Assembly (NCBI GenBank): GCA_020086605.1
Contig: JACBWW010000020.1
Coordinates: 10,312,424-10,376,423, forward strand
Source: Lanius collurio
Taxonomy: Eukaryota > Chordata > Aves > Passeriformes > Laniidae
DNA length: 64,000 nucleotides
Direction: 5' to 3'
The position numbers were made by a program, and so were the translations under genes. Below, in pieces: positions 51,255 to 64,000 of this stretch; position 1 is the stretch's first letter, and each line of letters begins with the position of its first letter. The notes beneath the pieces were generated by a model. That model did no database searches. It was not told where the DNA came from and worked only from the letters and a program-made list of their open reading frames with translations.

Positions 51255-51390
51255 AAAATGTATATGTACTGTATTATGGAAAAGTAGGAACATGTATAAG
51301 TAGTACAAGTGAGTAAAATGTATATGTACCGTGCTACGTAAAAATAGGTAGAATGTATAAGCAAAATGTACAAGAAAGGTATTATGACAA
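51255..51390. repeat. Degenerate tandem repeat, unit about 48-60 bp
   Basis: AAAATGTATATGTAC recurs at 51255 and 51315, and a shorter AAAATGTACAAG at 51363; the intervening parts (TATGGAAAAGTAGG / TACGTAAAAATAGG, then ATGTATAAG) also match. It is an old local duplication with about two and a half copies. Confidence 0.8.
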
Positions 51391-51732
51391 AATTTGAAGA
51401 TGTGTGAGTTCCTGCATGATGCATATTTTAGAGAATTTTAAAGTTTCTGAGTGATCATTGTGATTTGTTGTTCAGAAGTGCGGAGTTCCCACATGTAATG
51501 TCTAACATGTAGCTCACAGTGGCTTGCATAGCACTTTGCATTTGTCTGACAATATTTAGTTAGATCACATCAGCCCATCCTGATCTCATAAATTCAGGTC
51601 AGAGCTGGAAAGAGTTTTCCAAGTTTAAGTTTACACTTGAGTTACTATGAAGTCAAAACATGCTTTATTTTAATCTGGTTCAAAACACTGAAATAAAAAA
51701 GCATCAGAATTGTCCAGAACATTTAGACTTTC

Positions 51733-51782
51733 GGTTGTTTTTTTTAGGTTGGTTTGTATTTTGTTTGGTTTTGTTTTTTTTT
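51733..51782. repeat. T/G-rich tract
   Basis: TTTTTT, GGTTGG and TTTGGTTTTG units. Low complexity. Confidence 0.75.
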
Positions 51783-52373
51783 CCCATTGTGAGTGGGTCA
51801 GTTATAATAAATTCCAAGTGCTCTTGGATGGCTCTAGGGTCTTTTGAGGAGTTCAAAGGATCCCCTGGGTAGTGAAATAAACTCTCCCTTTAGAAACTTC
51901 AGGCTGTTTAATTAGTACTCCTTTCTTTGTTCCTGGTTTGCAACAAAGACTCTTTGTCAGCTTTGGGTTAAACTATTAATGAAAAGGGTGTGTTAATTAA
52001 ACAACTTGCTTATATCTAATTGGCAAAAGTAGTTTAGCCCTCCTGAGACTTACAACTAAGCACAGCAATGTCTGCTAAGAGATATTCATGAGCTGGTGAG
52101 AGATGCCATAAAAAATATTAAAGCATCCAGGAAAAGTAAAAATAGTGACAATTTTGTGTGGGGAATGCTTCACAAGAGACAAAACAAGGATATTCGTATT
52201 CTCAGGGATCTTCCTTTTTTTTTTTTTTTTTCTTCTATTTTTCTTTTTTCACGGTATACAATTTGCATGACTTATGGCTAAAATCCATTACTTGGTGGGA
52301 CATTTGCAAAGTGGTTTGAAATTTTCAGGTTCTACTGCAGCATGCAGAAACAATATTCAGCTCTTCTCTTTGT

Positions 52374-52430
52374 TATTTTGGGGCTTTTTTTGGTGGGGTT
52401 TGTTTTTTTGGTTGTTGTTGGGGGTTTTTT
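52374..52430. repeat. T/G-rich tract
   Basis: T runs broken by GGGG and GGTTGTTG. Low complexity, of the same type as 803-905. Confidence 0.75.
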
Positions 52431-54426
52431 AATCTTTGCTTAGTGTGGATGTCATTGGTTGAGGGAAAAGGAGAGCAGCCCCTGTATGAAAACACCTTCT
52501 GGGATGGAATGCAATGATTTCACACAACAAAGTTGCAGCATTGCCTCTTCTGAGATTTTTTTGTACTGATGGCCACTAGTTTATTGGAGGTTATTAATGT
52601 ATTAATAAAAAAATCCTACTGATAATCCCCTCAATTTAGTTAATGTTACATAGGATAACCAGCAGTTGGGTTGACAGAATGCCACGCAATCATTCTATCA
52701 GAGTATGTAATGTCAGTATAAAGAAAAAAATCATGAGATAAGTTTTAGTTTATGTTTCTTTGAAGAAAAAAAGTTGCTCTTATCTCTCAGCAACATGACC
52801 TATGCTATGCTGCTACCTTAGAAACACATCAAATGTTTTACATGTACCTTTATGTGCAAGTGTTTATTACAACTTCAGTACTTATAAATTTGTTATCTCA
52901 CATATATAAATCAGTTGAAGAACCATATTAATAAAAAAAAAAAATTGAATTTTGTTGCATTCTAAAGCATATTGTAATGAACTAATACAACACTAAAGTT
53001 CATAAGAATCCAGTCTGAATTTTGTCGTATCACTTATTTACAGATGCTAATCTGTGCTGGCCATTTGCTATTTAACTGAGAAAAGAAATAATTTTCATAT
53101 GGATTAGAAAGAAATTATTTTATGAATTTAAGCATTTAATGGAAATGTGAGTACTGAGAACTGTACATTTTTATTTTTCGACAAGGCATTGGAGATATGC
53201 AGGAATCAGGTGTTCATGTGTGTGTTTCTGTGTCTGTCAAATAGACATAGCTTTGAAACCCAGAGGTTAAAGAAAGTAATCTTTGTTCTGCCAGATGCAC
53301 AGAAGTTCAGATTTTTTTTTTTTTTCTGTTAAACATCTGAATAATCTCAGATTATTGACCATATTGACCAATATGTGTTGCTTATCCAAAGATGGAACAC
53401 AAATAATCAACACTTCATGTCTTAGTTTTAGGAAACATTTTTAAGATTTAAATGTGAGAAGATGCTGATGATTTTGTCTCTTCTGCAATTTTCCACTGCT
53501 GTCAGAAAGGTCAATAACTTGGTCTCCAATTCCTTGGAGTGTGCTGCAGAAGCATTATTTAAATGTATGAGATTGTCTTGTCTCTCTTTTAGTAGTCCCA
53601 ATATTTAGAGGATCGTGTGAGAAAATAGATTAAGTAATATTTAGAAGAGCATTTTGTATCTAACATTTGAGATATTTTTTGATTATACTAAAATTTTTAT
53701 ATTAGGTTATATTTTTATTTTTTCTTATATGAGAAAGAAGAACTCATCCAGGGCTGTGTGGGTGATGATCTGGGTGGGAAAGAGCTGTCAAAAAATCTTG
53801 AAAATGAGGACTAGAATTTAGAGCAGTGTGCACATGCAAGTGTCCTTGTTCAGAAGGGGATGTCTAAATGATGTTGAACTTTGTTTACTGCCTATGTTTG
53901 ATTTAGTGAAATTTGAAAAAAAAAATTATTTACCTAGGACTATTTCCTTCTTAGTAAGGAACTTGGAATTGATTTTAACTTGACACATTTCTTCTCTGAA
54001 GTAATACAGAATCTTTGTCTAATAAATGTATACAGAGGCTTTGTGGCCCATCAGGGTGCCATGACATTCCAGTGTATTGATCCTGTGGCGTTAAAGGGTG
54101 ACATATTTGGTGTTAACGGGCCATCAGAGTATTGGGATTTGAGCTGTACACAGTAAGAAGCACTGACTTTCCTGTAACATGACAGCTTTCTAAAGCAGTA
54201 GGAGCAATGTTAGTCTTATGCAGTTCCTCATGTATAAACTTCAAATATTAATAAGATTTTTGTATAATTAATAAAATCAAAAAATATTATTAAAAGTCAG
54301 AAAATAAGCTGTAATATTTATTGTTCTCTATGAGCCAACATCATTTTGCATTTTTTCATTTGTAAAATTTCTAGGCATCCAGAATCTTAAATTCACTCTT
54401 GAAAGAAACTTTTTATTTTATATTAT

Positions 54427-54459
54427 GTTTGGTTTGGTTTTTTCCTTGTATTTTTTTTC
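54427..54459. repeat. T/G-rich tract
   Basis: A GTTTGGTTTGG motif followed by T-rich sequence. Short low-complexity tract. Confidence 0.65.
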
Positions 54460-57400
54460 CTGCAAAATGTAATCTGTAAAGATCTTAACTTTTTTTTTTT
54501 TAGTGTAGTTTTTAGCAGCATACAGGGTTTTTGCATTTTGTGTAATGTCTATTCTCTTTATACTGGAGGCTAAAGGCACCTAAGTGTAAAGGTGTTCCAG
54601 TTTTATGTTGCCTTGTAGGGCATCAAATACTGACCAAAAGAGCCTGTGAACTAGAGATGGTTAAAAACCAGAGCATCTTTTGGTTTTCTGTCTTTCAGAT
54701 GAAGTGTGCTTTTTAGTTTTAATGACCTGGAATGCTTTTTTCTTTGGAAGTAGTATTTTGATTATTTTTTTTATTTTATAACATTGATTATAATTATTAT
54801 GACAAAATAAAATTAGCTAAGTCAAAAAAAGTGAGCTATTTCTATATGACTTTGGAAATTAGTCAGATTTATGATTTAGAAGAGTCTATAGGACTCAGAT
54901 TCCAGGTGTTTATTTTTACCTTCTGTTTTCTGTTTGAATATGAGTTGTCCTGCAAAGAAATATAGAATGTATTTTATATCATATGTTTGCTCTGTTTTCT
55001 AACATAAGTATTTTGCTTAAGCAGATTTGCTAGGAAGTGACAGCTCTGAAAAATTGGACACGGTGACTGCTGGAAGTATTTCAGTTCCCAGCAATCTAAA
55101 GAGTGCAGAAGGGAGAAAATGAAATATCACCATATTTTAAAGATGACAGTTTTGTCAAAGATTCCTTTTTACTCTTAAAACAAATTGAGTAAAGCAAGTA
55201 GATCTAAAATGCCTGCACTCACTAAAGATGAAACACCTTTAGTTCTTTTTGTTTTTTTACTTCCCTCCTCACTCTTTATAAGTGTAAGGTAGAACAATAA
55301 CTTATTAAATGCAAAACACACCGTGTGAATAGCAAAATTCTTCTGTTTTAGTTGTTATCTTTAAATAGTTTTGAGTCATAACAAGCTTTCATGCAACATA
55401 GTTAAATAGACACAGTCTGTGTAAAATTTTGGTAAAATGAAACTGAAATGAAGTGTTATATTCTTCAGAATTATATTTTGTAAAGAACTTGAGAAGAATA
55501 TTTTTGTCAGATCTGGTTTTCTAAACATTTAATTTCATAGGTTACTGCTGCACTTTTGTGGATCAAGGATCAGGAAGGTGAACTGGCCTGCTTGTTTCAC
55601 TTGTATTGAGCATTAGCAAGCATCTACAAAGACTGACTTTGTAAATATAGTCTTTAAAACAGGAGAGCAGGAAGAGTTATTGAGGATGACTCTCCCCTTG
55701 AGCAGATATAAACGCTCAGGAATAAATTCTTGTTCATCATGGTAGTGGGTAAGCGCCCAGCACGTGTTTCACTTCTGCTCCTTTTAAATGCAGCATAAGA
55801 CTTGCTGCAAGCATACATTCCCTTCACATTTAACTCAAAAGAGAAATAATTTTGAGGAAAAACATTTACTGATGTTTGAAGATCTGTTGAGAGTGGAGAC
55901 CATTATCTATAAAGTAAAAGTTAGCCTAATGTGCTACCCAGTCTGTGCAGATACTGGCAAGGAGACACCAGAGTTCATGCTGCTGCTGTTTTCTTCGTGT
56001 TCCGCAATGAATTGGTCTTATTTGGCAATCTGCTCCAACAAAGCTTAGTCATTCTGTTATACTAAAGCCTGTCAAGATGTTTTCCTTCTTTTTAGTCCCT
56101 TCTACAATATCGCGAAATGAATTTGCGTTATTTTAAATGTAGCAGATCCAAACAAAAGGTCTACAGCCTTGGATTTCCCAAGTTCCTGCCTGATACACAG
56201 AAGGGTCTTAAGTATTTTTCATCCTACAAAGCAGAAGGTTTTTATGGACCTACAGCATGTATTTGTTTGTTTCTAGGAAAGCCAGACGTTGGAGTAAACC
56301 ACTAAGGTTTTTTCCGCCAGATACCTTACATGAAGTCTTTAAGAAAATGATTTCAAAAGTCTCTCAATTTCTTGAAGAAGCTAAGCCATTATTTAGAAAT
56401 TTCTCAAAAAATTTTATGTTTGTGGGCGTTCAAAGAAGGATTCAAATTACAAGAACTAACTACTGAAAAGGCATAAGGAAAAAGGTTATGCAAATTTTAA
56501 GATGAAATCAGCTCTGAAGTCTTGCTATTCAAAGAGAGAGAGGCCTTTCATTTATAAAATGTTCTACAGTGATGCAGAAAACCAATTAAAATATACATGA
56601 AGTATGCACTTGTTTTTAATTTCTGAGGCATCCTATTTGAAATAGAAACCCCCACAGATAAATATCTTGGGATATTTAACCTATCAATCTTGGCCAGTGT
56701 ACTCTGCTTGCCAGCCAGCCTGGGCATTGTTTCATTGGTGTACATGTGTCTCCTGAAACTTAACTGGAAAAATGTCTTTTGTTGTCCATCCATGCTAATA
56801 CATAGGGCAGCTGTTCTGACATACTCCTGAGTACTACAACTGGTGTTGTACTGAGTTGGGGCAGCCGTGTGAAAATAAACTGGACTATTCTTGTGTAACT
56901 TACCTGGACAGGAAAAAGTTCTTTCTCTCTGCACATTAGATGTAATTTAACATAAAAGAAGTGGATCTACTTCACTGGAAAAACATGCTTTTTAATTTTT
57001 GATCAAATATGAGGAAAAATTCAACCCTAAACACTGACTTAACCAGTTTATAGTATTAATTTAGTATTCACATGTGCAATTTCTGTCCATAAATTGGCCA
57101 TGTGGAATTTATGAACCAAAGGATTAGTAGTCACCTTATATCTGTAAGTGTTTAAACTATGTTATGTTTGCGTCACCAGAGTGCAATCTAATGTGAGGTA
57201 ATTCAAGTGATCTCACAAATATTTGAATGCATAATCTGTTGCTTTCCACTGTTCAGATACTTTTGCATGTGAAATCTTAACACAACAGTCTATTATTGCT
57301 ATGTGACATTATTTCACATACACAACCTTTGCCAAATGTAGTTGAATTTTGTTCATTTTAGGTTTAATTTAGAAGGATGCCTAAGAAATTAAAGGTCATA

Positions 57401-57527
57401 TCATTAGCTGCTTATTTTTTCCTTATTTTTTCTTCATTTGACATTGTATATTAAAGATAAAAATAACCTTCTCTGTTTCTATTAACAAAAGGGAATAGAG
57501 AAAAAAACAGCAATTATTTGCAAAATG

Positions 57528-57570
57528 TAAAAAAAAAAACAAAAAAACCCCAACAAACCAAAAAAACACC
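57528..57570. repeat. A/C-rich tract
   Basis: Runs of A broken by CCCC and CAAACC; the reverse-complement version of the T/G tracts. Confidence 0.75.
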
Positions 57571-58210
57571 TTAGACAATTTGACAGGCTTTAGTTAAACC
57601 AATCTACCATACTGTACTCACAAGGCACAGTGTAATACAACCTCTTATTTGTTAGGAAACACCATATTTCTCCTTGATAAAGGACTTCAAAAGTTACAAG
57701 TAATTAAGAAGCATGGAATTTGTTTTCTTTGAAAAGGAGGACATAGACACAAAAAAACCCTTCGTGCTTTGAACTTAATTTTAAGAAAGTGAACAGTTGA
57801 CAATACAGACGGGTTTACAGTATTGTTACAACAATTTAGTGTTTTGTGTACATATAACACAGCATCTAAGGATAGCTCTATTCTCTATAAACTTAATCAT
57901 GACGCTTCCATAACATAAGTGGTTATTTAGATGATTGTACAGACTAATCGAGAACTTGTACCTTTTACAATCTTTTTGATTGCTACTGGGAGGTACACAT
58001 AAGAGGGATGCTGGAAGCTTAATTTTATGTTTTATTTACTGAACAACACTCTCTTTTAATGTTGCTTTTTGAATCTCTGTTTTACATCTATGTTTTCTGT
58101 GATCTGTTCAAATGGCAGGTTCAACCTGTGCCTATTGTGACATTTCTTTTCAAATGGCTGGTACACAGGTAAAAGGGCTTTCTTTCATCCTCTGACATTT
58201 TCTTCTTAGT

Positions 58211-58261
58211 GTTTTTGTTTGTTTGTTTGTTTTTTGGTTGGTTGGTTTGTTTGTTTGTTTT
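58211..58261. repeat. (GTTT)n / (GGTT)n microsatellite
   Basis: GTTT units, then GGTT units, then GTTT units again, in symmetric order. Confidence 0.9.
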
Positions 58262-61200
58262 CCTACTGCAACATCCCTACCAAGAGAGGTATTGCTGTGA
58301 TCAGTGAGTTTTCTAGGTGATAAGTGGTATCTACTTGTACTTTGGAATTTGATATGAAGGCTGGTAGGTCTGTCATTTCCTGCCTAAGGATCCTGTGTAA
58401 AACAGTTAAACCAACTTCCCTTCATCTTTCACTACCCCTGCTTTCCATGAGTTTTCCTTTCAGTTTTGAGTGTTCTGTAAGTCTCTACATTTAGAGTCCT
58501 ACTGCGCCTTTGGCATAATCCTCTTTGCTGCTTGATGGGTGGAGTTTTATTCACTGAGGTCTCTGCTTCACACATGCATGAGTGCATCTTTGACTAGAGA
58601 GAGGAATAAATGCTCCTCTCAATCAAGGGCAAGCAGGGGGGCTGAGGAGTGCTGATGGAGCAAGAGAAGCCCCTAAAGCCTGCTGTACCCCAGGCAGAGC
58701 AGGAGTGTCTGTATTGAACAGGAATTACTGGCCCAGTGTCTCCAAAGGCCTGAAGTGTACAGCTTTCCTGTGAAGTCTGTTGTGCCCATGAGATGAAAAG
58801 TAATACTTTCCTTACCAAAGTAAGCAATAAATGCATCAGCTTGCTATTTCTACCACATCACAGAGGTCTGTTTTAAATATATCTATTAAGTATTCAACTC
58901 CTTGAGTAATGCTTCTGCCTGTCTTGAACATTTAAGTAGAAGTCCTTCCTGGCCTTGTATGTGTAAATGGAAACTTTAGTAAGCAAAAAATTTAATCGAC
59001 AGATACCATTCCATGTGGATTATACATTAGGCAGTGATTTAAAAAGTCTCCTTTAAAACAACCAGATATTAATGCCTTTAAAAAAATAAAATTACATAAA
59101 CCCCCCCATATTTGTCATTTACCTCAGGCTTTTTATACATTAGACACTGAAGTCTTGCCATTCTTAATTTTTTTTCTGTCTTGGTGAGTACACTATGATG
59201 GCTAGAGAAATTATAAATAAATATAATACTATATTTGAAGTGACAAAGGATCATTAATAGAGAACACAGATATTTTGCCTCTAGGCAGATTAATTCTGGG
59301 ACTTGGAAAAGTACTTTCCCTGTTCAATCAATACTGTTTTTTCTCTTCAGCATTGCCCTTCAGAAGTAGGGGTAGACAATGATCTTATATACACTGACAG
59401 ATAAGAAGAAAGTGGGGAAGTTGATGCAGAAATATTCCTCATATTTGTCTATGAAGTAAAATAGCTCAAATTCCTTCTCACAGCCTCAGATGCACAGCTG
59501 TTTATTCCGTGTAGATACATGAGAAGATTTTTTATTTTTATAGAGTTACAAGTGCAGGAATTTGTAATGAATGGTAAAAGGAGGGAGACAGGAAATCAGA
59601 TAATCTGAGAGATGTATATTATAGGGGTGTGGTTGTTATCAGGATAGAATGCTGACAAATGTAAACTGAGGTAGACATTTACAGAGATGATTAAAAGAAA
59701 ACTTTATTAAGCTTTAAGAGTAAGGGAGAGAATGAGGACGATTATTACACTTAGAAGTGAAAGGTAACGTAGATATGACAGAGATATACATGGGAGGCAA
59801 AAGCTGGAAGTGTCTGAGATAAAAGCAAAACCAGGAGTCTGATGTATGCAACTCAAGTAGGACCAGACGGGTGTCACCTCAGAATTCTGAGTGATATAGA
59901 GCAAAGCATGCCATGTCTTCTTTTAAATGAATCTGTTAGGAAAAAAAAGGTACTGTTTTGTTGGAGAATAGCAAATAAGGTATTTATATTTAAGTAGTGG
60001 GGAAGATGGAAAAGAAGTGATAAAGGTCTCAAAGTGTGACCTCATCTTTTATCTAACAGTGGAGCAGAGATTATATGAAAAAAAATTAAGTTACTGACAT
60101 AAAGAATGAGGGAAGATTGGCTTGTATAAACTCCTTTCAGTAAAGGCATTTTCAATTTCCATCCTATCTGATAACTTTCTTTGAAAAGATAACCAATTTT
60201 CTAGACAAAGAAAATTTAGTAATCTCCTTGGACTTCAGCAATCGGTTGATACTGTGCCACCTGGGAAATTATCTGTGCACCTGAGGAAGAGAGGTACTGC
60301 TAAAGGAATAAAAAATATGTAAGAAATTCACTTAAATGAGATGACAATTGGTTTTCTTGCACAGGTAAGCATTATGAAAAGTTACTTGAGTCAAGCATCA
60401 GTCTCAAGAACATTTTTGCTTTATATTTTAAAGGAAAATTAGTGCAAATGTAATAAGGAGACTTGATTGTGAAACAAATATGATAAACATCATGAGTTTG
60501 TGTGGGAATTACTCTGTCTAGCTGAAGAACTAGAACACATTCTAGACTTTAGGAGTTAAAACTTAAAACAAGAACAAATTGTAAATTCAGTTAAGAAATA
60601 ATGACATGGCAGTAGTAGAAAAAGAGAAGAATTTAATATATTAAACAGAGTAACTAGGAGACCTAGTGTGACACGAGCAAATTTATTTCTGCAACATAAG
60701 TCTGCATCAATTTTGTTGTTGCTGTGAGAGAAACAGACATAGTCACATCATTTGAGAAGTCATTCATGAAACTTCTGAGAAATTGTTCTGTTATTCTAGT
60801 CAACCATTTTTCAGGAAGAATTAAGCTTACTTTCAGACATTCAGAGAAAGCTGTTTAATAACAATGGAATATAGACTTAGCTGTGCAAGAGAAGACTAAA
60901 AGCACTTTGCTTATTCAGACTTAAGGCTCTGAGAGACATGTTGTGGCAGGCTAAAACTGGATGGCAGAAGTTGTTACTATCCTCAAGGCATGAATACCTC
61001 CTTTAAATCACTTTGTGAACCACTGCTTTGTGTATTAGGGTAAACCAAAACTGGAATACTTTAATATACCCAGCTGAAGACTGCAGTGGTACATGAGTTC
61101 TTTCATAAGCATGTCATAAAACCCTGCCCTGAGGGCTTTAGTGCCCATCAGAAGGGTGGAGCAGATGGATGAGGGTGGTAGCTGTTCCTGCCATCTGATT

Positions 61201-64000
61201 TTGAGTCACTTCAACGTTTACTCATAGCCTTAAGAAAGTAAGAGGGGAGAGATGTGATTGGTCTTCATAAATATACTGGGAATAAATATCAGCAAAATGT
61301 ATTAAAGAACAATATTGTCATAATAGCAAATGTGTACTGCTATATGTTAATTTAGAAACTGAAAAAATAAAATATTTCAACTCTCTGAGATTGAGGTGAC
61401 ATAAAAATATCTTGATAGTTTTAAAATGGAACTTCAACGGTTTAGAATAATAAAATCATACAGATATTTTACTTCCATTAGGTTTGTGTATTTCTAAGAA
61501 AAGGGACAATGAATCAACAATAAAAAAAAAAAAGGTGGGCCATACTTTTAGTGCCTTAGTTCCTTAATGATGGATTAAACTGTTAGCAACATTATCTCCA
61601 CTGAGATCAAGCTTTGTTCTGTAAGCTGTTTAAGGAGCAGCACAAACTTCTCTGTGTGAGATTTGCAGCATCAGAGGCATCTAAGGATAATAGTACTTGT
61701 GCTTCTATTTTTCCATGAACCTTTCCTTTTCTTGACATGGCAGTATTGTTTAAGGAGGTCCAGAATTTTTCTGGCTTGATTGTAATAAATAACTTTAATA
61801 GCTATCACTCTTATCATTACAGTGCTTCTTAATGCAGTGCATCAATAGGGCAAAGTGACAGAATTTTCATAAATGTATTACGTAAGTCAAGGGCAAACCA
61901 TATGGAAGTTTGCATTAATGAGGCTTTTTAGGTTGATTAATACTGTTATTCCACTCTGTGCTTTCAAAATACTGTTAGCAAGTTATATTTCTGGATATGG
62001 TCTACCTGACATAAATCAATGCGTATGCACTGAATATAGAATAATAATATCTTTATAGTGGATTGTAATGAAGACAGTTCTGTGCTTCAGGAACAGCAAG
62101 TCATTCCAGTAAATGACATAAAATATGCAATTTTTTAATATTACATTGCTTCTGTGAGAGTGGATTAGAGAGTTAAATGGGATATTTTATATTTTGGTTT
62201 TCATTCCTACCTATTACTAATAGAAGGTATATGTTTATTATTAGTTTACAACATTTTGGGTTTGTTTAGAAAGAACTGATTGCTAAACATTTAAGTGGAT
62301 GTGATTCTTAAAAAAAATCTAAAATTCTTTAGTCTGTGGGGATGAATTAATTACTTTCAAGTCAATGGCATGTACACAGTTCTCCCATCTATAGCCACTG
62401 GCTTTGTGAGCCAGCAGTCATCTAGTGTTTTATCAAGAGTGGTCGATATGTCACCATATTATTGCAAAGTGTGATTATGAAAGTAACGTAAGTGGTGGGA
62501 TTTCACAGATTCTTAAATGTTCAAAATTCATAAGTATAGTGTGAAAAGAAAATCAATAACCCTGAGAATTTGTAAAGATAATGAATGATAGATGTTTATT
62601 TTATCAATTTTATGCTTAGAATGATGGGTTAAAAGGATACTTCTTTTAATTTTGTTTTGGTAAGAAATAAAAATTTTAGTTTTGATAGACTTGATTTACC
62701 TAACATGCAAGAGTCAGAAGTAGTCAGAGAATAAAAACATGGCAAATTTAATTTAAATGAGGTTAAATGAGAATACATATTAAACTGCATGCTAACTCTA
62801 GGTGTGTTACCTTGTAAAGCTTTCTTTAACCTCTTTTTAAAAAAAAAAATCATTTGCAGGATTATTAAATTTTTATACTAATTTAGACCATATCTATTAC
62901 TGAAATTTTAATTATCAAAATCTCTGCATCCATTTGTTTTCACATATAGAAGTCCTGACTAATTTCTTATTCAGAAAGAACTGTTCATGAGTTCCATTTT
63001 CTCTATTTTTTGCCCTATATGTGGCCTTTACATGCGTACACAAATGGCACAACATATAGATAGTGACTATTTCATTTACTGATAAATTTTCTTTATTTAA
63101 GAATATGAGAATTCCTTATGCTATATGTACATTCTAGGGAAATATAGTCAACACAATTTCTGTAGTTCTGCATATCCTATTCTGATTTCTGCCACAAACT
63201 GAAAATGAATTTACACGTGTATAAGAAGTTTAAAAATAGGTTAGAAGTATCTTGTGAAATGTAACAGGAAATCTATGGAGATATATTTTTATCTGGCATT
63301 TGCTGTGGTGGGCAAAGATGAGTGTGTTTTGCCTTTCAGTTCTGTTTAAGAATGCTGCAGAAACTTGTAATATGTCACATTTTTAGTCATGTGCACACAT
63401 CAATCAGATGAATATATAATGTATATTGCAATCATAACATATTTACAGACAGAGATATAGTTCTAAGAATAAAGTGAAATGAGTGGCAAAAAAAAACCAG
63501 AATAAAACGGTACTTGCAGAAGTTAATAATTCTAAGTTTGTAGCAATATCTTATGGCTGTGATCATCTGCACTCTAAGTGTGACTTCTCACTTATTGGAA
63601 GAAAAATAATTGCAATAATAGTAAATATATGCCACTAATATTAAAAGGTTGCTTTCCCATGGCAATAAATATGTAAGTTAAGGAAAAAGGAGAAACAGAA
63701 CTAAAGATCCTTGAATAAATTTGGGGTTATTTTGCAATAATTTTTATGTACTATAACATTGAAATTCTGGAAGAAATTTCCCATTGAAATATTCATGCAA
63801 GAGAATTGTAACCTATCAAGAAATTATGTGAAACTATGCCTATGATAAGCAGAAGCAGAAAGTGGACTCAGTAAGTATTAAGAAACTTTCAGGCCAGTAA
63901 TTTAGTATTATGGACTCGGTTAGTGGAGAGCTGCAAGCATCTTCCTCATGAAAACTGAGGTAATGACTTTCAATTTTTCATTTAACTCTGGTATATGTGT

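Larger units (their letters stand above)
51391..64000 (+). other. PCDH7: PCDH7 intron 1 continued, AT-rich, no exon seen
   Basis: Apart from the short tracts listed separately, this is unique AT-rich sequence. The longest isolated frame is 128 codons on the minus strand (56548-56934), without recognisable domains. No later PCDH7 exon was found before the window ends, consistent with introns of this gene spanning hundreds of kilobases in other vertebrates. Confidence 0.55.

Noticed and set aside
56548..56934. 128-codon minus-strand frame in the intron
   Set aside because: It is the longest frame in the intron, but shows no domain, no splice or retrocopy hallmarks (no poly-A tail or target duplication seen) and no known relative. 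A translated search would be decisive.
18330..64000. Later PCDH7 exons (CM3/RRVTF tail or short RLHPY-type tail)
   Set aside because: I looked for them in the intron but found no matching acceptor plus frame. They probably lie beyond the window.

Overview
The window comes from a bird nuclear genome and is dominated by the 5' end of one gene, protocadherin-7 (PCDH7, a delta-1 protocadherin). The avian assignment rests on a CR1 LINE 3' fragment near 3.2-4.3 kb, compact LTRs of endogenous-retrovirus type, and an AT-rich background broken by one strong CpG-rich block. The species cannot be fixed from the sequence alone.

Layout. Positions 1-10.2 kb are AT-rich intergenic DNA with no supported gene. 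They hold a polypyrimidine microsatellite (405-612), a T/G tract (803-905), a minus-strand CR1 fragment split by a 452-bp solo LTR (3225-4280), and a purine microsatellite containing an assembly gap of 36 Ns (8381-8695). From about 10.26 kb the sequence turns GC- and CpG-rich. There is an upstream island (10.26-11.7 kb), then a promoter/leader zone (about 12.9-14.77 kb) rich in CT, GA and poly-T tracts and carrying four short upstream ORFs. The large first coding exon of PCDH7 (14771-17941) encodes the signal peptide, seven cadherin repeats, the transmembrane helix and most of the cytoplasmic tail. It ends at a strong phase-0 splice donor. A candidate short alternative last exon lies 271 bp further on (18213-18329) and would give a 38-residue alternative C-terminus.

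From about 18.4 kb to the end (64 kb) the sequence is AT-rich and is read as PCDH7 intron 1. I found no further PCDH7 exon in it. It contains simple T/G tracts, a few short local tandem duplications, and a CpG-rich solo LTR (40602-41106) flanked by two copies of a roughly 160-190 bp direct repeat. Most open frames in this part are chance frames in AT-rich DNA.

No RNA gene, CRISPR array or microbial-type system was seen. The observations most worth checking are the alternative last exon, the LTR between direct repeats, the upstream-ORF cluster in the leader, and a foreign-looking 25-bp segment next to the assembly gap.
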